From assembly GCA_964440655.1 (NCBI GenBank), contig CAYTTA010000002.1, forward strand, positions 65,681-129,680: 64,000 bases of DNA, read 5' to 3'. Both the position numbers and the translations under genes were made by a program. A model generated the notes under the pieces. The model saw only the letters and a list, made by a program, of their open reading frames with translations, searched no databases and was not told the origin of the DNA. This document shows positions 28,869 to 37,331 of this stretch, piece by piece; position 1 is the first letter of the stretch, and each line of letters starts with the position of its first letter. This DNA comes from CAYTTA01 sp964440655 (GTDB lineage: Bacteria > Bacteroidota > Rhodothermia > Balneolales > Balneolaceae).

Positions 28869-29675
28869 ATGAAGATACTCTATGCAGCAGCCGAAATCGC
28901 ACCTTTTGCAAGGATGACCCATACGGCGGATCTTCTCCGCTTTCTTCCGGCTTCACTGCAGGACAAGGGATTCGAGATCCGTATCCTCCTACCCAAGTAC
29001 GGGACGATCAACGACCGCCGGAACCGGCTCCATGAAGTGATCCGCCTCTCGGGCATCGAGGTTGAGGTGGCTGGAGAGACCGAATCGATGAAGATCAAGG
29101 TGGCGAGCATTCCAAACGCCAAGCTGCAGGTCTACTTCCTCGATAACGACACCTATTTCAAGCGGAAGGGGATGTTCACCGATCCCAAGACCGACACCTG
29201 GTACGAGGACAATGCCCGCCGGGTTGCTTTCTACAACAAGGGGGTTCTCGAGACGGTCATCAGCCTGGGGTGGGAGCCCGATATCATTCACTGTCATGAC
29301 TGGCCTGCGGGATTGATCCCCCTCCTGGTCCGCACCCTCTACCGGGACGAGGAGATCTTCCGGAATACGAAAATCGTCTACAACCTGCATCATCCGGAAA
29401 ACATGGGTATTTTCGACTCCCCCGAGATCCTCGAGGTGCTGGGTCTGCCGGAGGATGTGGACAAGGATCAGTTTGTCGTGGATGGAAAAGTGGACCTGCT
29501 CCGGCTCGGTCTCTCCTGGAGCGATTACGTGGTTACGGGGAACCAGTTGAATGGGGAATTCGACGATCTTTTCCGGGAACTGAAGATCGAACCGACCAAA
29601 ATTCAAGGCTCGCCAGAAGATGTTTCTGCAAAATTTGCCGATTACTACCGAGAAATCGCCCCCCCGGAAGGATAA
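28869..29675 (+). CDS. GT5-type glycogen/starch synthase-like protein, N-terminal domain only
   Basis: The 268-residue product covers only the N-terminal GT5 catalytic fold of glycogen synthase (MKILYAAAEIAPFA at the start, GWEPDIIHCHDWPAGLIPLL near residue 137, KIVYNLHHPENMG). The C-terminal GT1-type domain that completes the active site is missing. The canonical ADP-glucose contact K-x-G-G-L near residue 15 reads R-M-T-H-T here. Short proteins of this kind are frequent in Bacteroidota and are annotated as glycogen/starch synthase, but with both changes I cannot claim full synthase activity. It ends cleanly, with the next gene of another kind 58 bp on, so it looks natural rather than truncated by mutation. 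Confidence 0.72.
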   Translation: MKILYAAAEIAPFARMTHTADLLRFLPASLQDKGFEIRILLPKYGTINDRRNRLHEVIRLSGIEVEVAGETESMKIKVASIPNAKLQVYFLDNDTYFKRKGMFTDPKTDTWYEDNARRVAFYNKGVLETVISLGWEPDIIHCHDWPAGLIPLLVRTLYRDEEIFRNTKIVYNLHHPENMGIFDSPEILEVLGLPEDVDKDQFVVDGKVDLLRLGLSWSDYVVTGNQLNGEFDDLFRELKIEPTKIQGSPEDVSAKFADYYREIAPPEG

Positions 29676-29733
29676 TAATACATACCCCCGGGACGTAGAC
29701 ACTCCCGCAGGCTTTCCTGTAAACACCCCCAAA

Positions 29734-30987
29734 TTGCACTCTCTTTTGGTCCGACCCTCTTTCGCCGCACTGCTTCTGGCATCTCTCTGTCTGACCGGAT
29801 GGATGACCGGATGCAAGGATCCCACACCGCTGGACGGCGGATTTCTCGATCCGGGACCGGGTCTGGAGATCCGCACGGTTCCCGTGGAGTCGGTCGAACC
29901 CTACTCTGTGGAGAGCTATGCCGGCCGGCATCGCGTCATGGGAATCGGTCGTTATGACGATCCCCTTTTCGGGGAGTACCTCTCGATCGGTGTGATCAAG
30001 CCCGCCATCGATACCCTCAAAACCGGCTCCCGCATTGAGGAGGAGGTTCCGTTCCGGCTCAGGCTGGTCTTCAGTTCAGAGATCTACGGTGACCCCGCCT
30101 CCACGGCGAGTTTCAATCTCTATCCGGTCACCGAACCCTGGAGAGGAGCGGAACTCCGTTTCGGGCAGAGTCTTCCTTATGACGAGACCCGTCCTGTGGG
30201 ATCGTTCACCGCCGGCGCGGCCCTCGATACCATACTGGTCGACCTGGACAGGGAGTGGGTGGAGGAGTACAACCAGTTTCTTTCGATGAAGGAGTCGGAG
30301 CGTGACTCTCTCTACCGGGATCAGTTTCACGGACTGGCCATCGTGCCGGATGCATCGGTATCCAAGGTGATTTTTCCTCTGGTCCGCCCTCTGACCGGAG
30401 AGACGGACGACGACACCAAATTTGTCCGGTTTGTGGCCGGGGATGAGGGCGGTGGAGATGAGGATGGCAGGAAATTCCAGTCCGTTCTCGACTGGGGTGC
30501 TCTTCAGTTCCGTTCGGAGCCCGCCACGGAAGCTCAGGGTCTGATCGCCCACAGCACACTCGACCGAACCCTGCAGATTCATCCGGGGCTGGATGAGGAG
30601 AGACTTGGAAGCCGCAATCTGGCAAGTGCCATGTTGGTGCTCAATGAAAATCTTGATCTGATGGAGCAGTCTCTTCCCCCGGGACACAAGAGGCCGGAGA
30701 TCAGCAGGATGAGCATTCATATCGTCAGCTGGGGGAGCGTCAATGATGCCGTCTTCACCCGTCCCCCCGATTTTACGGCGGAGAGCGATGAGGGGAGTTT
30801 CCGCTTTGACATCACATCCTGGGTGAACTCCCTTCTGTTTGATCAGCAGCCGGAAGGAAACCTCTATCTGACCGCGGGAACAGCGGGAGGGATTCCGTTT
30901 TCCACCCTCTTGTATGATGCGTCCGCTCCGGATGAGGAGAAGCGGCCAAAAATCTTGATAACGGCAGTCAAATCGGATCTGGAATGA
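29734..30987 (+). CDS. Uncharacterised lipoprotein (possible DUF4270-like)
   Basis: About 417 residues with a lipoprotein signal (lipobox LTGWMTGC), so it is probably anchored in the outer membrane. The mature part is beta-rich, with a VMGIGRYDDPLFGEYLSIGV segment resembling the DUF4270 family of Bacteroidota surface lipoproteins; that match is tentative. The start is uncertain: TTG at 29734 gives a sensible signal peptide, whereas ATG at 29620 overlaps the GT5 gene and puts 38 residues before it. The stop overlaps the next ATG by 4 bp. Confidence 0.7.
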   Translation: MHSLLVRPSFAALLLASLCLTGWMTGCKDPTPLDGGFLDPGPGLEIRTVPVESVEPYSVESYAGRHRVMGIGRYDDPLFGEYLSIGVIKPAIDTLKTGSRIEEEVPFRLRLVFSSEIYGDPASTASFNLYPVTEPWRGAELRFGQSLPYDETRPVGSFTAGAALDTILVDLDREWVEEYNQFLSMKESERDSLYRDQFHGLAIVPDASVSKVIFPLVRPLTGETDDDTKFVRFVAGDEGGGDEDGRKFQSVLDWGALQFRSEPATEAQGLIAHSTLDRTLQIHPGLDEERLGSRNLASAMLVLNENLDLMEQSLPPGHKRPEISRMSIHIVSWGSVNDAVFTRPPDFTAESDEGSFRFDITSWVNSLLFDQQPEGNLYLTAGTAGGIPFSTLLYDASAPDEEKRPKILITAVKSDLE

Positions 30988-32309
30988 TGCGCGGCACCTC
31001 TATTCTCCGGTTCTTCCTGATTGTGATGGTGGCGGGTCTCTTCCTGCCGGTTCAGACTCCGCTTCAGGCACAGACCCTGAGGAAGGCGGGGGCGGGGAGC
31101 CCCTATTCGGCCATCGGCCCCGGTGAACCGGCCGATCCGCTCTCCCCCTTTACCGCCGGCATGGGACTCTCCGGGGTCTCTTCCTGGGACCCCTATGCGG
31201 TGAACAGTGTGAACCCGGCTCTCTGGGGACTGAGCGGGTTCAGCCAGGGCAGCATTTCGGCCGGCCATATGAGTCATGATGTCTCTGAAGGGGAACTCCG
31301 TACAACCTACCAGAGGTTCACGTTCGACCATTTTCAGGTGGTCTTTCCGGTGGTGCGATCACGGTTCGGATTCTCGTTCGGGTTTCAGCCGGTGACCCGA
31401 TCGGTCTGGTCGCTCAGCCGGAACGACTCTTTTCCTTTCGAGGGGTTTGATGAGGAGGTCGGTGTCAATTTCAACCGCGAGGGGAGCGGGGGCATCAACA
31501 AGATGGAGCTGGGAATGGGATGGCGTCCGAGTCCCTACTTCTCCATAGGGTATGCGGGATCCCTCCACTTCGCCTCCATGGAGCGTGAGTATATCACCCT
31601 TTTCGGTACAACCCGTATCAACAGTCTTGCCTGGCGTGAGACATTTACGGGAACCTCCACCGGTCACCGTCTGGGATTGCATTTCCGCTATGCGGGTCTG
31701 TTGCGGACCAACGATTCGGTCTTTCTTGGAGGAACCCTCGCTTTTCCGGTCCGCTTCGGGATGGACCGGAGCCTGACCGGACTTCGGGATGTAGGCGGGA
31801 ACTTCGTGGAGGTGGATCTGATTGGAGAAAACGGGGTCCGGGATGGTGTGATGGAAATCCCATTAGAATTTAATCTCGGGCTTACGTATAATCCTGCTTC
31901 TTCTGTAAATATCTCGATCGAATATTTGCAGCAGTACTGGAAGCAGGCGGAGTTCACCTTCAATTCCCTGCAGGAACAATATCTTGTTGATCGATCCAAA
32001 GTAGGCCTTGGGGCTCAATACCATCCCTATGTGACACGTGCCGGTGGATTTTTTTCCCGGCTCAAGTACAGCACCGGGATCTCCTGGGACAGTGGTCATC
32101 TGATGATCGATAACCAGAATGTTGAAACCCTGCTCTTGCACGCCGGTATTGGAATCATTCCCGGTGCGACCCGCTCTTCGGTCGACCTTAGCTTTCACTA
32201 CGGTTTTCGCGGGACAGGGACAGAGAGCCTGATCCGTGAAACGATCTGGGGATTCAGACTCTCCCTGAATCTGGCTGAATTCATGTTTGTTCAACCGAGA
32301 TTTCAATAA
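30984..32309 (+). CDS. Outer-membrane beta-barrel protein
   Basis: The 441-residue product has a signal peptide (FLIVMVAGLFLPV, cleavage likely after LQAQ) and then a GSPYSAIGPGEP segment and a Ser/Asn/Pro-rich hatch-like region (AVNSVNPALWG), followed by alternating strands up to a terminal FMFVQPRFQ. This looks like the FadL/PorV-style barrels of the group, but no function can be assigned. It starts within the stop of the lipoprotein gene and is followed by a TPR protein, giving a three-gene envelope set. Confidence 0.7.
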   Translation: MMRGTSILRFFLIVMVAGLFLPVQTPLQAQTLRKAGAGSPYSAIGPGEPADPLSPFTAGMGLSGVSSWDPYAVNSVNPALWGLSGFSQGSISAGHMSHDVSEGELRTTYQRFTFDHFQVVFPVVRSRFGFSFGFQPVTRSVWSLSRNDSFPFEGFDEEVGVNFNREGSGGINKMELGMGWRPSPYFSIGYAGSLHFASMEREYITLFGTTRINSLAWRETFTGTSTGHRLGLHFRYAGLLRTNDSVFLGGTLAFPVRFGMDRSLTGLRDVGGNFVEVDLIGENGVRDGVMEIPLEFNLGLTYNPASSVNISIEYLQQYWKQAEFTFNSLQEQYLVDRSKVGLGAQYHPYVTRAGGFFSRLKYSTGISWDSGHLMIDNQNVETLLLHAGIGIIPGATRSSVDLSFHYGFRGTGTESLIRETIWGFRLSLNLAEFMFVQPRFQ

Positions 32310-32331
32310 TAATTTTTGTCAATAATAATTT
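32286..32331 (+). promoter_or_regulatory. Possible Bacteroidota-type promoter with a tandem repeat
   Basis: TTTG at 32286-32289 is followed after 20 bases by TAATTTTTG at 32310-32318, close to the Bacteroidota -33/-7 pattern (TTTG and TAnnTTTG, here one base longer). The 13-bp unit TCAATAATAATTT occurs twice, at 32303-32315 and 32319-32331. It overlaps the stop of the upstream barrel gene and would drive the TPR gene at 32383. The call rests on a consensus by eye. Confidence 0.35.
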
Positions 32332-32382
32332 GCCCGCCGGCCCTGTTTACAGGGTACCGGCAGAAACAGATGATTTAATCTT

Positions 32383-33696
32383 ATGAAAAAGTTCATTCTT
32401 GTCGTTGCGATCCTGGCAGGCATGACCTCCCTTTCCAAAGGGCAGTCACAACCGCCCTACGGAATGAGTCCTCTGGAGGCCTACAGCCTCTTTTATGAGA
32501 ATTACCGGACAGGGGACTATGAAATGGCTCTCAATTTCGGCAAATGGATGCTGGAAGCCCGCCCCAGAGAGATTCCGGGTCACTCCTCATTCTCTCTTCC
32601 CACCCAGTTTGAAAGAATGATCAACGTCTACACCGGTCTGGCGGAGAAGGAGCGGGATCCAACCAGAAAACTGGAACACCTTCAGGAGGCTCTTGCTATC
32701 TACGAACTGGCCAGGGAGACCTTTAGCGAGGAAGAGATCGACCTGTTCCGCTGGATCTATCGCCATGGACGTTTCTATCAGGATCATTCCGACCAGCTCC
32801 CCAATGCTCTTGAAAACGCATACGCACTCTATGAAGAGGCGTTTGAAATGGATAAGGAGCGGTTCGCAACGATGAGTGACGGCTATTTTGCACGGCTCCT
32901 TCTAAGTTATTATGTCGCTTCTGGAGACCGGGACAAGGCGCTTGCCTTTATCGAAGAGGTTGAGCCGCATGCCACAGCCGGACTTGCAGGGGATATCCGT
33001 GATGCCCGTGACCGCCTTTTCAGCAATCCTGAAGAACGGGTTGAGTTTCTGGAAGGACAGATCGCGGAAAGTGATGATCCGGAAAGTATTCTGAAAGAGC
33101 TGGCTGATCTCTATGACCAACTCGGCAACCGTGAGAAGTTGGTTGAAACGGCCCGTCGTCTCTATGAAATGAACCCCACGTTTGAAAATACCCGAAGAAT
33201 GGCAGATCTTGCCCTTTCCAACGCCCAGTACCGGCAGGCGATCAACTATCTGGAGGAGGCGCTGGGGAAAGCTCCGAACGAAAATCTTAGAAAGTCGACC
33301 GGTGTGGATCTTTCCGAAACCTGGCAGAACGCAGGGGATTTGCAGGCATCCCGACGATATGCGCGTCAGGTACTGGAAATGGATGCCAACTACGGTCCTG
33401 CCAACCTGAGAATGGCTGCCATCTATGCGGCAGCTGTATCCCAGTGCACTTCCGGACGGCGGGTTGAACGGGACGACCGTACGGTTTACTGGCTTGTTCT
33501 GGACTATCTTGAGAAAGCTCAGCAGGATCCTTCAACGCGAAATGTCGCAACCCGGCAGATCCAGTCCTACGCACCGGTAATGCCTACGGCCGAGGACAAG
33601 TTTTTCCGGGGATGGGAGAGTGGCCAAAGGCTGAACATTGACGGCAGCGTTGGGGAGTGCTACAGCTGGATCAGCGAAACCACGACCGTCCGTTAA
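32383..33696 (+). CDS. Periplasmic TPR-repeat protein
   Basis: The 437-residue product has a signal peptide (MKKFILVVAILAG, cleavage after SKGQ) and an all-helical body with repeated tetratricopeptide-like units, for example YDQLGNREKLVETARRLYEM, ALSNAQYRQAINYLEEALGK and AGDLQASRRYARQVLEMDAN. TPR arrays bind other proteins. A similar TPR protein often accompanies outer-membrane proteins in this group, but no partner can be named. A hairpin overlaps its stop codon. Confidence 0.78.
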   Translation: MKKFILVVAILAGMTSLSKGQSQPPYGMSPLEAYSLFYENYRTGDYEMALNFGKWMLEARPREIPGHSSFSLPTQFERMINVYTGLAEKERDPTRKLEHLQEALAIYELARETFSEEEIDLFRWIYRHGRFYQDHSDQLPNALENAYALYEEAFEMDKERFATMSDGYFARLLLSYYVASGDRDKALAFIEEVEPHATAGLAGDIRDARDRLFSNPEERVEFLEGQIAESDDPESILKELADLYDQLGNREKLVETARRLYEMNPTFENTRRMADLALSNAQYRQAINYLEEALGKAPNENLRKSTGVDLSETWQNAGDLQASRRYARQVLEMDANYGPANLRMAAIYAAAVSQCTSGRRVERDDRTVYWLVLDYLEKAQQDPSTRNVATRQIQSYAPVMPTAEDKFFRGWESGQRLNIDGSVGECYSWISETTTVR

Positions 33697-33708
33697 ACCA
33701 CGGACGGT
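33685..33708 (+). terminator. Hairpin across the stop codon of the TPR gene
   Basis: ACCGTCCG (33685-33692) and CGGACGGT (33701-33708) form a perfect 8-bp stem with an 8-nt loop that contains the TAA stop at 33694-33696. It is followed only by a mixed T/C stretch, so it is a weak terminator candidate. Confidence 0.45.
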
Positions 33709-33731
33709 TACCGTCGTTTCCTTTCTCCTGA

Positions 33732-33853
33732 AGGAAGGTTTTGCGTTGGAAGGCAATCATTTGTTGAGTGCGCTCGCCTCCGAAATCCGGCACACAACAA
33801 GTGAACCGCCCTGACGTTTTTAAGTTGAATGCCATGCGGCGCAAAACCTTCCT
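33732..33853. repeat. 122-bp element with 14-bp perfect terminal inverted repeats
   Basis: AGGAAGGTTTTGCG at 33732-33745 is repeated in inverse orientation at 33840-33853. A second, inner inverted repeat (TTGTTGAGTG at 33761-33770 against CACACAACAA at 33791-33800, one mismatch) lies between them. The size and nested symmetry suggest a small non-autonomous mobile element or its remnant. No target duplication is evident at the edges, so a large RNA hairpin is the alternative. Confidence 0.5.
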
Positions 33854-34106
33854 GTTTAATGAATTTTCTTCAAGACGCTCTTGTTATTAATTGACATGAG
33901 CCGTCCTCTGTATTTCACTCCCTGTACGCATCATCACCACCGTGCGGGGTTTCTGATCCTCAAAACGCATGAGATGTTGACCCTCTTCTGAAAGGAAGGC
34001 GAAGGCCGATAAACAGAGAGGACCCTCAGGACAACTCATCCCATCGACTGTTCCCAGATTAGAAGGAGACAGTACATCCGATTAAAGGTATTTGTATCAG
34101 AATCCT

Positions 34107-34130
34107 GCAAGAGGGGTTGTCGCCCCTTGC
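34107..34130 (+). promoter_or_regulatory. Hairpin in the rho leader
   Basis: GCAAGAGGGG TTGTCG CCCCTTGC forms an 8-bp stem with a one-base bulge, 50 bases before the rho start. No T-run follows. Since rho is commonly autoregulated by early termination in its leader, a regulatory role is possible, but only the hairpin itself is observed. Confidence 0.35.
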
Positions 34131-34180
34131 TGCGTTGCAAATGCACAAAAGCTATACCTTATCATTATTCCATACATTTT

Positions 34181-35395
34181 ATGTCACGTTCGAAAAAATA
34201 CAAGAGCCGTAAAGTGAAAAACGGCGGAAAAAGCCGGAAGAACGGAGGTGTATTCACTCCGAAATTCATCGACAATCAGCACGTCCGGATCGGAGGGAGA
34301 TATCACGGAATTCTGGAGATCAATCCCAAGGCCTTCGGATTTATCCGAAGACTGGATTATGAATTCACCTACGAACCAAAGGATCCATTCCTGGTTCCCG
34401 ATATGGTGAAACATTATGAACTGAGACCCGGGCTGGTTCTGGAGGGGGAATTCGAGCAGGATCAGCAAGGAAACCGAAGGGTTGTCTCGATCGACCGGAT
34501 CAACGGCGCACCGGTGGAAAACTGGCAGAAAGTGAACCGGTTTGAACTGCAGACACCCATCATGCCCACCGAACATATCCGTCTGGGGCACTCACCGGAT
34601 GATATTGAACTTCGGGTGATCGATCTGATCGCCCCGATCGGGAGAGGTCAGCGGGCGCTCATCGTGGCTCCGCCCAGGACAGGGAAAACCGTGCTGCTTA
34701 AAAAGATCGCGAAGAGCCTGACAGACAATTACCCCGATATTCATACGGCGATTCTGCTTGTGGATGAACGTCCGGAAGAGGTGACCGACTTTCTGAGAAC
34801 CACCAATGCGGAGGTTTTCGCCTCTTCCAACGACAAGCCGACCCAGAGCCACATCCGTGTCTCGGAGCTGGCACTCGGGTATGTGAAGAGAATGGCGGAG
34901 TGCGGCAATCACGCCGTACTTCTTATCGATTCGCTTACCCGCCTCGGAAGAGCTTACAACGCGGTTCAGACCAACAGCGGGCGGACGCTCTCCGGCGGTC
35001 TCGACATCCGCGCTCTGGAAATTCCCAAGAAGATCTTCGGATCAGCCCGGAATATTGAGAACGGGGGATCACTCACCATCATCGCGACCTCCCTGATCGA
35101 GACCAATTCCCGGATGGATGATCTGATCTTCGAGGAGTTCAAGGGGACCGGGAACATGGAACTTGTGCTGGACCGGGAGCTTGCCAATGACCGGATCTTT
35201 CCGGCAATCAACATTGCTGCGTCCGGTACGAGGAATGAAGACCGGTTCCTGGCAGAGAAGCTTGAGGAGCGGAACATGGTACGCCGCTTTCTGCTGAAAA
35301 AATCGCCGAAAGAGGCGATGCTCATGTTGCTGAAGGTGCTTCGGCAGACGGAGAGCAACGACGAACTCTTCTCACAGATTGCCGCTTCGGTCTGA
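34181..35395 (+). CDS. rho: Transcription termination factor Rho
   Basis: The 404-residue product is the hexameric RNA-DNA helicase that ends transcription. After a short basic N-terminus (KKYKSRKVKNGGKSRKNGG) it has the RNA-binding cold-shock-like domain, the P-loop APPRTGKTVLLKK, the LLVDERPEEVTDF segment, the VLLIDSLTRLGRAYN Walker B region and the SGRTLSGGLD Q-loop/R-loop region. The start ATG at 34181 follows an AT-rich leader. The N-terminus is short compared with the long basic insertions of many Bacteroidota Rho proteins. It is convergent with lptB. Confidence 0.97.
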   Translation: MSRSKKYKSRKVKNGGKSRKNGGVFTPKFIDNQHVRIGGRYHGILEINPKAFGFIRRLDYEFTYEPKDPFLVPDMVKHYELRPGLVLEGEFEQDQQGNRRVVSIDRINGAPVENWQKVNRFELQTPIMPTEHIRLGHSPDDIELRVIDLIAPIGRGQRALIVAPPRTGKTVLLKKIAKSLTDNYPDIHTAILLVDERPEEVTDFLRTTNAEVFASSNDKPTQSHIRVSELALGYVKRMAECGNHAVLLIDSLTRLGRAYNAVQTNSGRTLSGGLDIRALEIPKKIFGSARNIENGGSLTIIATSLIETNSRMDDLIFEEFKGTGNMELVLDRELANDRIFPAINIAASGTRNEDRFLAEKLEERNMVRRFLLKKSPKEAMLMLLKVLRQTESNDELFSQIAASV

Positions 35396-35409
35396 CGTCG
35401 GTATCCGGT

Positions 35410-36198
35410 TCAGTTTTCGTATCGGTCCAGTCGGAACTGCCTGCCCAGATAGAGCTTCCTGGCCTCTTCATCGGCGGCCAGTGTTTCTGCGGTTCCCTCT
35501 TTCAGAATCCTTCCATCAAACATCAGATAGGCCCTGTCGGTGATGGCAAGGGTTTCGTGCACATTGTGATCGGTGATGAAGATCCCGATGTTCCGGAATC
35601 TCAGATTTGAGACGATCTCCTGAATATCCTCCACCGCGATGGGGTCCACGCCTGCAAACGGTTCATCAAGCAGGATGAATTTGGGGTCGCGCACCAGTGC
35701 CCGGGCTATTTCTGTCCTTCTCCGCTCCCCTCCGGAGAGAGCGTAGCCCCGTGTATTGGCCACTTTCTGAAGTCCGAACTCCTCGATGAGCGCATCTGCC
35801 CGCTGATGGATCTCCCGTTTTGGGAGGGGAAAGAAATCCATGATCGCTTCCAGGTTCTGGCGGACGGTGAGATTGCGGAAGACGCTCGCTTCCTGGGAAA
35901 GATAGCCGATCCCCATGCGGGCACGCTGATACATCGGTTTTACCGTGATTTCCACATCGTCCAGCCAGATCTCTCCGCCGTTGGGGCGGATGAGCCCCAC
36001 AAACATGTAGAATGTGGTCGTCTTTCCCGCCCCGTTCGGTCCCAGCAGCCCGACAATCTCACCCTGCCGGACATGGATGGAGACATCGTTGACGACGGTT
36101 CTCTTTCGATAACGTTTGATGAGCCCCTTGCTGTAAAGCGTCCGATCCCCCTCCTGCCGCTCTTCCTGATGCTGACTATGTCTCTCTTCCGGCTTCAT
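35410..36198 (-). CDS. lptB: LPS export ABC transporter ATPase LptB
   Basis: The 262-residue product has Walker A GPNGAGKTTT, signature LSGGERRR, Walker B FILLDEPFAGVDP and the switch histidine (FITDHNVHETLAITDRAY), which match LptB, the motor of the Lpt bridge that moves LPS to the outer membrane. About 24 polar N-terminal residues precede the usual core. It is the last gene of a minus-strand run, 26 bp after purQ. The permeases LptF/G are not in the window. Confidence 0.94.
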   Translation of the reverse strand: MKPEERHSQHQEERQEGDRTLYSKGLIKRYRKRTVVNDVSIHVRQGEIVGLLGPNGAGKTTTFYMFVGLIRPNGGEIWLDDVEITVKPMYQRARMGIGYLSQEASVFRNLTVRQNLEAIMDFFPLPKREIHQRADALIEEFGLQKVANTRGYALSGGERRRTEIARALVRDPKFILLDEPFAGVDPIAVEDIQEIVSNLRFRNIGIFITDHNVHETLAITDRAYLMFDGRILKEGTAETLAADEEARKLYLGRQFRLDRYEN

Positions 36199-36224
36199 GG
36201 ATGCGGTTCAGGGCTCCCCTGTCA

Positions 36225-36926
36225 TCAGGCCGCAGAAAGAGTGTTCAGAACGGATTCAAAAATCTTTCGCCCATCCTCGGATCCGACCAACGACTCTACC
36301 GCCCGTTCCGGATGGGGCATCATTCCCAAAACATTACCCTTCTCACTGCAGATCCCGGCGATGGAATCGAGCGATCCGTTGAAATTGGATTCCGGAGTGA
36401 TCTTTCCCTGATGGTCACAGTAGCGGAAAAGGATCTGGTCATTGTCCTGGAGGCGTTTCAGACCGTCCGGTTCGATAAAGTAGTTTCCTTCCCCATGGGC
36501 TACCGGCATGCGGAGAAGATCCCCCTGACGGAGCCCACGGGTAAAGATGCTTCGGTCGTTCTCCACACGGATCCAGGTCTCCTTGCTGACAAAACGGAGA
36601 TTCTTGTTGTAGAGCATCGCACCCGGAAGCAGACGGGCTTCCAGAAGGATCTGGAAGCCGTTGCAGATACCGATTACCGGCCGCCCCTGCTTAACGAAGC
36701 GGGAGACCGCCTCCATGACCGGAGAGACCCGGGCAATGGCACCGGTCCGCAGATAGTCACCGTAGGTGAATCCTCCCGGAATGACAAGCAGGTCGATACC
36801 GGAGAGATCGGTCTCCTTGTGCCAGATGAAGCGTGCCGGAACTCCCATCACATGTTTGATGGCGTGATAGGCATCGTGATCTGCATTGGATCCGGGAAAG
36901 ACAATGACTCCTGCTGTTCTGGACAC
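36225..36926 (-). CDS. purQ: Phosphoribosylformylglycinamidine synthase, glutaminase subunit PurQ
   Basis: The 233-residue product is a class I glutamine amidotransferase: VIVFPGSNADHD at the start, the nucleophile Cys in GICNGFQIL, and the His/Glu of MMPHPERAVE near the end. It supplies ammonia to PurL in purine synthesis. The start is GTG at 36926, 16 bp after clpS. With PurS nearby, the organism uses the three-part PurSQL enzyme; purL is not in the window. Confidence 0.95.
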   Translation of the reverse strand: MSRTAGVIVFPGSNADHDAYHAIKHVMGVPARFIWHKETDLSGIDLLVIPGGFTYGDYLRTGAIARVSPVMEAVSRFVKQGRPVIGICNGFQILLEARLLPGAMLYNKNLRFVSKETWIRVENDRSIFTRGLRQGDLLRMPVAHGEGNYFIEPDGLKRLQDNDQILFRYCDHQGKITPESNFNGSLDSIAGICSEKGNVLGMMPHPERAVESLVGSEDGRKIFESVLNTLSAA

Positions 36927-36942
36927 GGTAATAGTTGTTGAA

Positions 36943-37281
36943 TTAACCTTTGATTTCAGTAATCAGTTCGATCTCCTGCAGTACGCCGTTTATCCGCAGG
37001 CACTCTTCGAACGATCCCTCGTAGACAATGGCCTTGCCTTCACTGTGCACCTTCCAGGTGAGTTCTTCAGCCCGGGAAATGGAACAGCCAAGCGCCTTGA
37101 CGAGCTGGTTGATCACCTCGTCGAACGTGTGCTCCTCATCGTTGTAGAGAATAAGTCTCCAGGGCGTCTCTTCACTCTCCCGGGTTTCCTTCTCCTCCAG
37201 AACATCCACCTCCACCTTCGGAGCGGGCTTCTGCTGCTGCTGTTGCATCTTCCGGACAGAAACGATTTCCTGGGTAGTCAT
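36943..37281 (-). CDS. clpS: ATP-dependent Clp protease adaptor ClpS
   Basis: The 112-residue product has a flexible Gln/Lys/Glu-rich N-terminal extension of about 40 residues and then the ClpS core, with LILYNDEEHTFDEVINQL, the EELTWKVHSEGKAIV segment and a closing ELITEIK strand. ClpS delivers N-degron substrates to ClpAP. It lies between purS and purQ in the same direction, with 16 and 50 bp on either side. clpA is not in the window. Confidence 0.93.
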   Translation of the reverse strand: MTTQEIVSVRKMQQQQQKPAPKVEVDVLEEKETRESEETPWRLILYNDEEHTFDEVINQLVKALGCSISRAEELTWKVHSEGKAIVYEGSFEECLRINGVLQEIELITEIKG

Positions 37282-37331
37282 GACAGAGCAATTTGAGAAC
37301 TCTCGGGTACAGGGAGTACCTTCGGAGCGAG

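Larger units (their letters stand above)
33697..34180. other. Long intergenic region and rho leader
   Basis: This 484-bp stretch carries no supported gene. It holds the inverted-repeat element at 33732-33853 and a hairpin at 34107-34130, listed separately. AT-richness rises between 33855 and 33900 and just before the rho start, where a promoter is likely. An in-frame TTG at 34127 would extend rho, but the extension has no family match. Confidence 0.6.
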
